Shown: positions 39,166-49,691 of the stretch, piece by piece
Position numbering within the stretch: position 1 is the first letter of the stretch
Layout: the number at the start of each line of letters is the position of its first letter
Assembly: GCF_051014685.1 (NCBI RefSeq)
Contig: NC_135051.1
Coordinates: 10,187,557-10,251,556, forward strand
Direction: 5' to 3'
Source of the DNA: Ptiloglossa arizonensis
Taxonomy: Eukaryota; Arthropoda; Insecta; Hymenoptera; Colletidae
Length of the DNA stretch: 64,000 nucleotides
The notes under the pieces: generated by a model
Database searches by the model: none
What the model saw: only the letters and a program-made list of their open reading frames with translations
What the model was told of the DNA's origin: nothing
Program-made: the position numbers and the translations under genes

Positions 39166-40373
39166 AAACGGAATTATTTCTCGACAAACTTGGGCGTTTC
39201 ACCGTTGGGGGCAGCACCTCACGGACGAGATCCAGCTAGTCCAAAGTGCTGGAAAATACTTTTTCCGTTTGTACAAAGAAAAATTATTTAATTCGTTTCG
39301 CATAGGACGAAGAATTTCTTGGGTCACTTCAAATTCGTCGCTGTTGGGGTTTCGATAGGATTCTCTCGTCGCAATCAATAGGATCGAGGTTAAACAAAAA
39401 TCATGCAAAACCAAAAGTAGCTACGTACACCGTTGTCGCCACGGTGGAGAAAAGCCCAAGTTTGTCGAAAAATAATTCTAATTTCTGTCATTGGATACCG
39501 CGACCGTGCGGTTACACCTTTGGGCAACATCTCGCGCTAGAAAACGAAATTATTTCTCGACAAGCTTGGGCGTTTCACCGTTGGGAGCAGCACCTCACTG
39601 ACCTGTCTAAAATGGTCGAAAACACTTATCCCGTATAAACTTTCAATTATCGAAACGATATTGTATCCTGCGCATCGTGAACGTATACCGAGGTATACTC
39701 CTACGTATACCGAGGTCGTATCCACCTACAATTGTCATAAATAGAATGCAGTGCTATCAATTTCTTCCGTAACGATTAGCATTGTGGGCTGTGGTAATCG
39801 TCTCGATACGTTTCGGACAGGCTGAAGCGCGTCCGTGAGGTGCTGCTCCCAACGGTGAAATGCCCAAGTTTGTCGAGAAATAATTCCGTTTTTTACCGCG
39901 AGATGTCGCCTACATGCAGAACTGGAAAGTTAACGGTTTCAATTGACAGAGAGCAGAATTATTTCTCTACAAACTTGGGCTTTTCTCCGCTATGGCGAGT
40001 ACGGTGTACGTAGCCACTTTTGGTTTTATATGATTTTTGTTTAACCTCGATCCTATTGATTGCGACGAGAGAAACCTATCGAAACCCCAACAGCGACGAA
40101 TTTGAAGTGACTCAAGAAATTCTTCGTCCGATGCGAAACGAATTAAATAATTTTTCTTTGTATAAATGGAAAAAGTATTTTCCAGCACTTTGGACAGGCT
40201 CGAAGCTCGTCCGTGAGGTGCTGCCCCCAACGGTGAAACGTCCAAGTTTCTCGAGAAATAATTCCGGTTTCTACCGCGAGATGTCGCCTAAATGCAGAAC
40301 TGGAAGGTTTACGGTTTCAATTGACAGAGAGCAGAATTATTTCTCTACAAACTTGACTTTTTCTCCACTGTAA
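39166..40373. repeat. large foldback of inverted and direct copies of a ~380 bp repeat
   Basis: Arm 1 (about 39166-39612) is the near-perfect reverse complement of arm 2 (about 39822-40269), with a spacer of about 210 bp. Landmark words AATTATTTCTCGACAAACTT and CGTTTCACCGTTGGG occur at 39172 and 39547 on the plus strand and inverted near 39850 and 40230. The plus-strand half also contains a direct repeat: 39840-39995 recurs at 40220-40373, a period of about 380 bp. Each arm carries the same roughly 65-codon open frame (39199-39414 minus; 40020-40373 plus), so it is part of the repeat unit. A transcript across the element could form a hairpin of more than 400 bp. I see no transposase or reverse transcriptase. 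Confidence 0.85.
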
Positions 40374-40509
40374 CCACAGGATTGTACACAGCCGTTTTTC
40401 CATATTGCGATGGAAAACAATGTGTATTGGAATAAAAACTTCTAAATGGCTGGACAGTATTATAACCTACAAATCGCAAGGGTATCTAGTTGATTACCGA
40501 CGCGCTACA

Positions 40510-42587
40510 ATGTTTATCGTCACGAAAGAAATTGACAGTGAAAATATCAGTAAATTATGCCGTACGTGCTTAAGAGAGGATGGCGATAAAATGGTTTGTT
40601 TGTTCGTGGGACCGGCGGGTTCCTCTCTTGCTGCCAAGTTGCGGTCTCTCTCGTGTCTAGAAGTAATAAATACTTTCGTTTAGTTCACGGTATACTTGGC
40701 AGGACGATACACACTCGAATTGCGTTTTTCACTAGGTTTGGCAAGGCGACGGTTTACCAGAGAAAATGTGCGACCGATGCGTAACCAGAGCGGAATCTGC
40801 TCTCCTCTACAGGGAGCAATGTCGTGCAGCGGACAGAGCATTGAGACAAGCCGCTTTAAAGGTAATACCGTTGAATTTGTACGATATTAAACTTTGAAGG
40901 TAAACCGAGAGAATACAGAGTATCGTAACTTAGGTCGATTTCGTAGGTATCGGGTCTAACGTCATACGCCGCAGTCTCTGGATGTAAATTGTATCAGCAG
41001 AATCAAGGATTCGTCCCACTTCAAAACTCGCACAAAACATTGAAGTGCATAGAATGCGGCGCTCTATTTACGAGTTATCAAGAACTTTGCGCTCACAGCA
41101 GATTACATTTACCTTTTATTCAAGAGAACGTACCACCCGTACAACACATGCACATCGTCGAATCTCAAAATCCATATCTGAACTTTAATTTCAGCCACTT
41201 GAGCTCAAATTTGGCCAGCGATGGTGCTCAAAACTCCCAATTGTCCCCTTCGATCAGATCGAATACGATGCAAACGATAGCAATAAACGGGGAAAATTCT
41301 ATACGAGCTGCCTGCGCTTTGCATTGTTCTTTGTGCAATCGTACCTTTACCGATAGGACGCAACTGATGAGTCACAATATTGCTCATAGCACGGAAAACC
41401 TAGACATGTCTTGCGAGAACGAGAACATCGATATCTGCGAGAATTCGAATCAAATTCCCCAAAATTTAAGCTACGAAAGGTCTATCAACTCCGTCGATAA
41501 CTCTATACAAAATTTATCGTATCAGAGATCGACGACGAATGATAACAATGAAATACAGAACTTGAGTTTTCCCGTGAATATAAATCTGGAGGAAGTCCCG
41601 AACGGTAGACCCCAGCGTTTGCAAAATGCTGCGATCCACTCGGATAACGACATACTCGATGCACGCGGTTTAAGGTTTACGAAGGACCTCGAGCGTTCGG
41701 ACAGCAGGGAAACTATCGACGGATACCAATTGTGCCCCCCGAATCTCAATTACAAGGGGCAAATCGAAGAGGAAAGCCCGGTAAGTGTAAATTCGAAAAA
41801 ATTCAAGTGCGAAGTGTGCTCGAAATTATTCTCTCAAAGATCGAAATTACTGACGCATCGGTTGTCGCACTTCGGTCAACAACCGTTTAAGTGTCAGAAC
41901 TGTGAGAAAGCGTACTCGTCCAAGAGTAAATTGAACGCGCACGTGCGACTCCATACGAAAACTAACGTACACCGTTGCAAAATATGCGAGAAAATATTCG
42001 CTTATCCATCCTACCTGCAGGAGCATCTAAAGAGCCACAAACAGGATACCGACGATCCTAGAAGCGATGAGAACAAAAATCTCGAATGTGTAAACTGCAA
42101 GAAACGATTTCGACTGCTGAAAAGCCTGAGAGCCCACGAGAGACTCCACACTGGAAAAGATTTGGTGCAGTGCGAGATATGCGACAAAAGGTTCAGCCAA
42201 AGTTACAATCTAAAGATTCATCTGCGAACGCACAAGACGACGAGATCGCACAAGTGCGAATATTGCAACAAGTGCTTCGTTCAAAAAGGGAATCTCGTGG
42301 AACATTTGAGGATCCACACAAAAGTGAAACCCTTCGAGTGTAAAACGTGTGGGAAACGGTTCTCGCAGTCCAGCCATCTGAAGAACCACAATGCATCGCA
42401 CGTCTCTCTCAGACAACATCAGTGTCGGCTGTGCGGTAAACGGTTCAAATTAGCGAATCATTTAAAGAGACATTTGACTCTGCATACCGGTGCCAAAGCG
42501 TACAAATGTCATCAATGCAATCAGCTGTTCTCTCAAGCGTTTAGTCTGACAAGGCATTTAAAGAGACACGAGTCGCATGTAGAGTAG
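40510..42587 (+). CDS. ZAD-type C2H2 zinc-finger protein
   Basis: Three exons: 40510-40662, 40736-40861 and 40947-42587, both introns phase 0, giving 639 aa. The N-terminal ZAD has its four zinc-binding cysteines at C17, C20 (exon 1) and C63, C66 (exon 2, in the typical DGLPEKMC setting). A 70-residue linker precedes C2H2 fingers. Two isolated fingers lie near residues 126 and 220, then nine close-set fingers run from about 378 to 636, eleven in all; some inter-finger links are TGKD/TKVKPF-like, others shorter. Such proteins dimerise through the ZAD and bind DNA as insect transcription or chromatin-architecture factors; this family expands quickly, so the one-to-one orthologue and target are unknown. 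The start ATG sits just before the ZAD, its usual place. An ATTAAA at about 42616 may be the polyadenylation signal. Confidence 0.9.
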
Positions 42588-42776
42588 TTTGCGTAAATTT
42601 TATAATTATTTGTCAATTAAAAATACATTTTACAACCATGATTCTGTACGGGATTCTCTTTTCTCTTTTCTTTTCTTCTTTCTTTCTTCTTTTCGTTATC
42701 TGTACTGAACGCCACCGAGACGAGATTGTTTCGCGATTACGAGACGAGACATAATTTTATAACGTGTCGTTGTACT
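42588..42776. other. convergent 3' intergenic gap
   Basis: 189 bp between the stop codons of the zinc-finger gene and the minus-strand OAT paralogue. It holds a 40 bp pyrimidine tract (about 42655-42695) and presumably both 3' UTRs. No further gene is seen. Confidence 0.7.
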
Positions 42777-44328
42777 TCATTTGTAATTGTTCAGGACAGT
42801 GGTTAGTATGCTCAGCCCTTCCTCGAGTTGTTCTTTCGTGATGGTGAGCGGTGGAGATATCCTTAATATTTGCCCGTGGGCGGGTCTGGTCAAGAGCCCT
42901 GCTTCTTTCAACTTCAAACAGAGATCCCACCCTTCGGCAAAGTCTGGAGAGAAATAAGAAGAACGATTGGCACGATATTTACGCCGATGATCTTAAATCG
43001 AATTCGAGAAATACCTTTGTTGATCACCAAGCCGGTCAACAAACCGCGTCCACGAAATTCCGTTGCTACGTCCTTTGGTAATTTTTGTAATTCTCGTCGC
43101 AAGATCTCTCCAAGGTTACTCGCGTTCTCTGCGAGATTCTCTTCCTCCAAGATTTTCACCGCCTCCAGAGCGACTCTGTTTCCAAGTGGACTTCCACCGA
43201 AAGTACTACCGTGCGAGCCAGTTTCCAGGCAGGACATTATCTGACGAGAACATTGATTAAAAAACACATATAACGTTTAACCTTGAAGAATAGTTACCCG
43301 TTCGTCGGCTAAGATACCAGACACTGGATAAAGTCCTCCGGACAACGCCTTCCCCAAAATGAGAATATCGGGTCTCTGGTTCTCGTGGTCGACGGCCAAT
43401 CGTTTTCCCGTTCGGCACAAACCAGTTTGAACCTCGTCGGCGATCCACAAAACGTTGTACTTGTTGCAGAGATCTCTCACGCCTTTTAAATAGCCGTCCT
43501 GTGAGAAATAATTGGAAATGATCGTAGCCGCGAGGCTAGAGAGCAATCCGTAAACTTACATCGGGCACCACGACACCCGCTTCCCCTTGAATCGGTTCGA
43601 CCATGAACGCGCACACCGTTGGGTCCTGGTTCAGCTTCCGCTCCAAGGCGTCGAGATCGTTGTACGGCACCTTGTCGAAACGGGGCACGTACGGTCCGAA
43701 ATTGGTGTAACAATTCGGATCGGTGGAGGCTGACAAGGCCGCTATAGATCTTCCCCAAAAGTTCCCTTTAGCGAAGACGACCGTCGCTCGTTCCTTCGGT
43801 ATCTTCTTCGCGATGTATCCCCAGCGTCTGGCCACCTTGACGGCGGTGTCGCCCGCCTCCACGCCTGCAACAATGTCGCTCGACTTGCAATACAAGCGTC
43901 ACTCCTCGCGCGAGGGGCGATCCGATCGTGGTCTCGGGTTTCGTACCGGTGTTCATCGGCAGGAATTTCTCCCATCCCATCAGCTCGCAGAGATAGGCTC
44001 CCAGCTCGCCGTGGGGCTCCGAGTAAAACGCCCTCGAGGTGTGAGTCAGCTTGCCAGCTTGCTCTCTCATCACGTTCACCAACCTCGGGTGACAGTGACC
44101 CTGGTTGACGGTCGAGAAACCCGCCAGGAAGTCGAGGTAACGTTTACCCTCGGCGTCCCACATGCGAACACCCTCGGCCTTCACAAGGACCACCGGAAGC
44201 GGTTTGAAATGTTTGGCGCCGTACCGGTTGTCCCGTTCGATCAACTCCTGGGAGCTGAGGAATCTCTTCAAGCCCAGCTCGTGCACCCTTGTCGCCTCGA
44301 GGACGATCCGCGATGTCGTCGGTTGCAT
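42777..44328 (-). CDS. ornithine aminotransferase-like paralogue (diverged)
   Basis: Five exons, minus strand: 44328-43947, 43864-43560, 43498-43298, 43240-43015 and 42943-42777, all GT-AG, giving 426 aa, the usual OAT length. Class III PLP aminotransferase: GNFWGR with R166 (human OAT R180), EPIQGEAG, D250 in [11 protein letters not shown] lysine K279 in [10 protein letters not shown], and GSTFGG. The fold and PLP site look intact. Unlike its neighbour, the two tyrosines that shape the ornithine pocket in human OAT (Y55, Y85) are phenylalanine here (F41 in KHFKPL, F71 in GFSTVNQG), and GEHGST is GSHGST. It sits about 1 kb downstream of the canonical copy on the same strand. The N-terminus ([14 protein letters not shown]) is basic and could be a weak mitochondrial presequence. 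Substrate may differ from ornithine; that is inference. Confidence 0.9.
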
Positions 44329-45376
44329 CGCTTTATCTCGATCGAAATAAGTAGAAACGAACTAAAAAAGACGGAACAAAGACGCGCGGATCTCTCGGTA
44401 GGGATAAAGGGCAGCGACTCGGCGTCGTTGCGATAAAACAAAGTGTGCCCGATTTCCCGGTCAATCTTACATTTATATTGACACTCGAGCAAGAGAGTAG
44501 GGGAGCTGCGTTACGCACTTGTATACGGATTGTTTTTGTATGCAATTGATACCGACCGGGAGGATTTCGAATAAATACCCGCGGTGTAATGCCACGTAGT
44601 CGTAGTCGTATCTGATAATGAGGGTATTGAGAAACGTCGTTTATTGCGGCGCCAACGTGCTAAAACAAACTGAAAAACAGCAAACAATAAATTAATCCGG
44701 GACGATATGTATACCCGGGGAATGTGTGTTTCTCTCTCTCTCTCTCTCTCTCTCTCGAGAGAGAGAGAGAGAGATTACGGGGATCGCGACCGAGACAAGG
44801 ATCATCCGATTAAACACTCGGCTGGGTTCTTATCGTTTCTCGACCGTTTTTCCGACCCTTTCCTCTCCCGGCGATCTCCCTGTTAATATCCGATCGCGCG
44901 ATCGTACGAAATCGATCATACGTCGCGCCATTCTAATCCATTCGTAACCGTTGACCGTGTATTCGATAGGCGGTATTGGATGTCGGAACGCTCGTCTTCT
45001 CAAACACGACGATAACATTCTACTCGAGTCAATGTCTGACGTTTGTTAAACAACGGAATAAACAACGATCGAAGAATACGGTCGGGACAGAGGCCTATCG
45101 CGTTAAGCTATTAATAGTCGGCGATGCAACCGTTCGACCAATTTGTCTTCCTCCGTAGTATCGAGAAGATAACGAGTTCGGCGAGTGTAACCGAATAACG
45201 GTGTTTCCTGGTTCGGTGTTGATCTCCGAAGAAATTTCATTAGAATGTTACGCTCCGTAAACACCTTTCGGCAAGAACGAAAGAAAGCAACGATTTCTGC
45301 AAAGCGTTTGTTTATTTACAAGGTAAATTTTCCTTACAAAACGAACGAGTCGGTGTACAAATAAATTCGCACTGTG
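44329..45376. other. intergenic spacer between the OAT genes
   Basis: About 1.05 kb holding the promoter of the diverged OAT copy and the 3' end of the canonical copy. TTTATT at about 45309 is AATAAA on the minus strand, 63 bp past the OAT stop, a likely polyadenylation signal. A (TC)n(GA)n palindrome lies at 44730-44774. No gene is seen. Confidence 0.7.
44730..44774. repeat. (TC)n(GA)n palindrome
   Basis: A TC run joins a GA run at a central TCTCGAGA, forming a self-complementary stretch of about 40 bp. It could extrude as a cruciform or act as GAGA-factor-type binding sites. It lies upstream of the diverged OAT copy. Confidence 0.9.
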
Positions 45377-47286
45377 TTATTTAGCATATTCGAGAATAGT
45401 CTTCGAAATTATATCGACGCATTCTCGTATCTGCGGCTCGGTGATCACCAACGGAGGGGCTAATCTGATTATGTGCCCATGAGTGGGTTTCGCGAGCAAA
45501 CTCGCGTCCTTCATTTTCAAACAGATCTCCATTGCATCGAATTTCTCGTTGATCACGATAGCGTTGAGGAGTCCCTTTCCCCTGACCAGAGTGACAACGT
45601 CTTTCGGAAGCTTTCCGAGCTCGGCCCGGAGAATACGACCGAGCTTCTCCGCGTTCTCCGCGAGTTTCTCCTCCTCCAGGACGCGAAGCGCCTCCATAGC
45701 GATCTTGCATCCCAGAGGATTGCCACCGTAGGTCGAGCCGTGTTCGCCGGGTTTTATCGTCAGCATTATGTTATCGTTTGCCAATATACCGGAGACGGGA
45801 TAGAAACCACCCGAGAGAGCTTTCCCCAAGATCAAAATGTCTGGCTTGACGTTTTCGTGGTCGACGGCCAATCGTTTGCCCGTCCTGGCCAAGCCGGTCT
45901 GCACTTCGTCCGCTATCCACAAAACGTTGTTCTTCGTGCACAGTTCTCGGACTCCCTTCAAGTATCCGTCCTTGAACAATTTCGTAAGAATATCGAAGGA
46001 TCAGCGGGAAACGAACGAAACAAACGAAACAAACGAAACAAACGAAACGGACGTTTCGAAGAAACGTCTGTACGATCGGTCCAACGAGACGTCTTTGGTT
46101 AGGTCTGGGAGATCGGTCTACGTAAAGAAACGCAGCCCGCAATCGATGCCCCGGTCCTCGAGCGTTTTCTTTATTTACATTCCCTGACCGATCTCGCTGG
46201 ACCGATCGTAGAGAAGGTTACCGCCGTACCTTTGGCACCACGACACCAGCCTCGCCTTGTATGGGTTCGACCATGAACGCGCACACGTCGGGGTCGGTGA
46301 CGGCTCGTCGAAGCGCCTCGAGATCGTCGTACGGGATCAACTCGAATCCGGGCATGAACGGACCAAAGTTTTCGTAACTCGTGGGGTCCGTGCTCGAGGA
46401 CACGGCGCTCATAGTCCTTCCCCAAAAGTTACCTTCGACGAAAATAATTTTCGCTCGATTCTTCGGTATACCCTTGCAGGCGTAACCCCATCTGCGCGCC
46501 AATTTGCAAGCAGTCTCGCCACCTTCCACTCCCGTGTTCATCGGCAACCATTTCTCGTACCTGAAACATTCCTTTTTCATCTTTTTACATCGCATCTTTC
46601 AACCGCGTAGATATCGAACAGGACGCCTCACGTACCCGAACAGTTTCGTAACGTGTTCCTCGAACTCCCCCAACACGTCCGAATAAAAAGCTCTGGATGT
46701 CAGAGTTAACAGTTTCCCCTGTTCGACCAGGGCCCTGTAGATCCTTGGATGGCAATGGCCTTGATTAACGGCCGAGTAGGCGCTCAAAAAGTCGTAGTAC
46801 CGTTTACCCTCGGTGTCCCACATAAAAACCCCCTCGCCTCTGCAGAGCGCAACGGGAAGAGGATGATAATTGTGGGCACCGTACTTCGATTCTCGATCGA
46901 ACACCTCTTGGGACGTGATCGTGCAACTATTCTTCTCGCTCTGAAAATTCACCGTTCGCGTAAAAAATTATTATTTATCATTCTACTTTCACATCCACCA
47001 CCAGGGCCGGCCTCAGCATCACCAATGCCCGATGCAACCTTACAATTTTCCCGCAACACCTTCTAACCCGAATTACTTGCCTCAGAATCAAATTTCTTCG
47101 ATTCTGGTCGTAAATCGTGCTAGTTGAATATTGCACGGGAAGTTGCAACAAGATACGATGATCGGATCGTCTAACTCTATTTTCTTTCTTTTTCCTTTTC
47201 GTGCTAGCCCTGATTACCGATTTTATTACCTGCCGGAACAGATTCAACCATTTTCCTTTAGATATTCCTCCTACGTTTCGAAACAT
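45377..47286 (-). CDS. Oat: ornithine aminotransferase, mitochondrial (canonical)
   Basis: Four exons, minus strand: 47286-47230, 46940-46636, 46560-46230 and 45970-45377, giving 428 aa. It converts ornithine and 2-oxoglutarate to glutamate semialdehyde and glutamate with PLP in the mitochondrial matrix. All active-site residues of human OAT are present: Y44 (Y55) in HNYHPL, Y74 (Y85) in [10 protein letters not shown]169 (R180) in [24 protein letters not shown] lysine K281 in LGKALSGG, and GEHGSTYGG. Exon 1 encodes [19 protein letters not shown], a basic, acid-free targeting sequence. An in-frame ATG at 47307 would add MEPLTRI; I chose the inner ATG because it gives a cleaner presequence. Intron 3 holds an AAACG repeat (46010-46050). 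Only one intron position (after VVVPK, before DGYLKG) is shared with the tandem paralogue. Confidence 0.93.
46010..46050. repeat. (AAACGAAAC)n-type microsatellite in Oat intron
   Basis: Repeated ACGAA/AACAA pentamers within the last Oat intron. Confidence 0.85.
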
Positions 47287-47307
47287 GATTCGGGTTAGTG
47301 GTTCCAT

Positions 47308-48585
47308 TGGAGTCAAGAAAAGAATTCTTCAGAGGTTGCCGGTTAATCTGTGAAATTAATCATTCTCGTCTATCATTTTCATAAAATAGAGTCTAGCGGT
47401 GCACGTGTTATCTTAGATCGCTCGACAATATGGTTCCCAAAGATGCACGATTATCTTGTTAAGAATGCTTACGGACAAATTGTAACATTATCAGCGAGAG
47501 TATTAACGTTTACCGGGAAAAAAATGATCACTATTGCACCGTTAGCGCCGCAGCGAAACAATTTATCGACGATCGCGTTCATTCCAATTACATATTGTAC
47601 GTTGTTACCTTCGTGAAGAGGCAGCCAGTGAATTATCGTAATAACTCGACACGATCGAGTTCTATTGTTCAGAAGTATATTTACAAATGTACCCTATTTC
47701 CGGTCAGAGTCAAATTCGAAGGAATACAGAAGACTGAAGTTTTAGTCTTGTCGGGCGCCTTACTTGTATGTACCTCGTCGGTATGTAAGTCACGATACGT
47801 TCTTCGTATCGAAGATAAGCAAAACGATATCGATAGCGTAACGAACTCGACTATTGGACTTCCGAAAATTCCAACTATGTTTGTTCAGAACCAACACGAT
47901 CACTCGATTCTCCTTCGCGAATTATCGCTACATATTTCACACGTTCGAAACAATTGTAAACTATTTCGATCACTGTAATGATCGCGATGGTTCGTACTAG
48001 AAATCATCGCGACACTTTTTTAGTCAGTTAAAAATTGAATAAATATGCATACCTATCTGGAGATCTCTTCGGGTATTCTTATCGATAAAACCAAGATTGA
48101 TAAAGTGCCATAGGCAGTAGCCTATCTATGAGTGCAGAACCACTTCTTATCGGTTCCTAGTAATCGTGAAATACGTCATCCTTCTTTCTGTAAATAACAT
48201 TGAATAACGATCGTTTCTTCTATGCGCAAACACATTCGGTGTAAAGTAGCTGGAAAAAAGCGTCGTTCACAATATATACATTATTTCTTACCTCTTCGTC
48301 GATACAAGTTCTTCCTTTCTTCGAAAAAATATTTCAAATATCCTTACTCTTCCGTAACGTAACGATCTAACGATCGAAGTAATCCACAATCGATCCACAG
48401 AAATTCACAAAAATTCTTGAACAAGTTTCCTGTGTGCACACATTTTACCCGCCAAATTTGTCGACCGAATCGCCATGACGTCACGCACGATTCGATGGTA
48501 ATCTAAATTAACGTCGTTGCTCGTTTTCGCGGAACGTTTCTTCTTGTCTGAACCTATACATTTTCTTCGACCAGCAATTGTCAAA
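47308..48585. other. divergent intergenic region between Oat and CDCA7
   Basis: 1.28 kb between divergent start codons, presumably holding both promoters and 5' UTRs. The short ORFs have no recognisable domain. Composition shifts here from CpG-rich on the left to AT-rich on the right. Confidence 0.6.
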
Positions 48586-49546
48586 ATGAGCGAAGATAAT
48601 TACGACTACATCCGGAAAAAAAATATAGCCGAACGAAACGCCATTGTAAGTATTTCTGTTGACGATTAAAATTTTTAACCTATAATCGGTTCGATGATAG
48701 ATTTATTCATCTTTCGCGTTACAGTTTGCTGAAATTTTCAAAGATTTTAAAAAGCAGACGACCGAGATAGAACATCAAGCGGACAAGTATCGAGCCACGG
48801 ACAATTTAGAGAACGAACCACCAAGAAAAAGACGTAGAACCATTTCTACCGCAACTCGTGATAGTTACAGAATCAACAACGCACATCTCAAGTTCCATAA
48901 GAAATATAACACTAGAAGTAGAGCGAAAAGTTTAAACAAAGATGATCCAGATATTTCGAGAAATGAACGGGACCAGGAAGAAGAGGAATACAACGACAAT
49001 GATTTTTACAAATATACAAAGAAAAAGAAGGTTCACAGAGCATCTAAATCTCCGTACGACCCGGACAGCGTACCGTCCGTTGATGAAATTACAGATGACA
49101 TGTTAAACAATGTAGCAGTGAAAAGTTCTTTGAAACAATATTCTAGAATTAATGGAACTAGCTGTCATCAGTGCAGACAGAAAACTTTAGATACTAAGAC
49201 TGTGTGTCGATCGGGAGAGTGCATCGGAGTTCGGGGTCAATTTTGCGGCCCTTGCTTAAGAGGAAGATACGGCGAAAGTGCTGTAGAAGCATTAAAAGAC
49301 CCTGTGCGTGTTTTCTTTACATCGTTCGTATATTGTTCTTGTTTGTTTCTCATTTTTCTCAAACTTTTTACTTTTAAACATTTACAGAATTGGATTTGCC
49401 CACCTTGCCGCGATCTATGCAACTGCAGTATATGTAGAACAAGAAGTGGTTTACGCCCTACGGGCATTTTAGCTCCGGTAGTACAAGGGGAAGGATACTC
49501 ATCCGTTATGGACTATCTGAACGCCACCGACCGTGACGATACGTGA
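48586..49546 (+). CDS. CDCA7: CDCA7-like zf-4CXXC_R1 protein
   Basis: Three exons: 48586-48645, 48725-49303 and 49388-49546, introns phase 0, giving 265 aa. The N-terminal half is charged, with a PPRKRRR nuclear signal and acidic patches. The C-terminal R1 zinc-binding domain has the full set of eleven cysteines at 167, 170, 181, 186, 194, 197, 217, 220, 224, 226 and 229, with the hallmark strings CHQCRQKTLDTKT, GVRGQFCGPCLR and CNCSICR, closely matching vertebrate CDCA7/CDCA7L. In vertebrates CDCA7 recruits and activates the remodeller HELLS, supports maintenance DNA methylation and is mutated in ICF syndrome. The second intron (49304-49387, 84 nt) has no in-frame stop, so retention would insert 28 mostly hydrophobic residues in the zinc domain. 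The gene converges with the METTL25-like gene, with 145 bp between stops. Confidence 0.93.
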
Positions 49547-49691
49547 TTTCAAACCTTTGAAATACATTGACCGTTATAACGAATAGCTGAATATTCACAA
49601 AAATGTTTTCGCCGTTAGATATAAGATTTAAAGTATTCTTACCATCTGTGACAATATTTTTTTCATCTTCTCTCTTTTTCGTACTCCAATG

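Noticed and set aside
43723..44436. 237-codon plus-strand ORF
   Set aside because: It is the antisense shadow of the OAT-like exons on the minus strand.
45473..46102. 209-codon plus-strand ORF
   Set aside because: It is antisense to the last Oat exon and runs into an intronic microsatellite.
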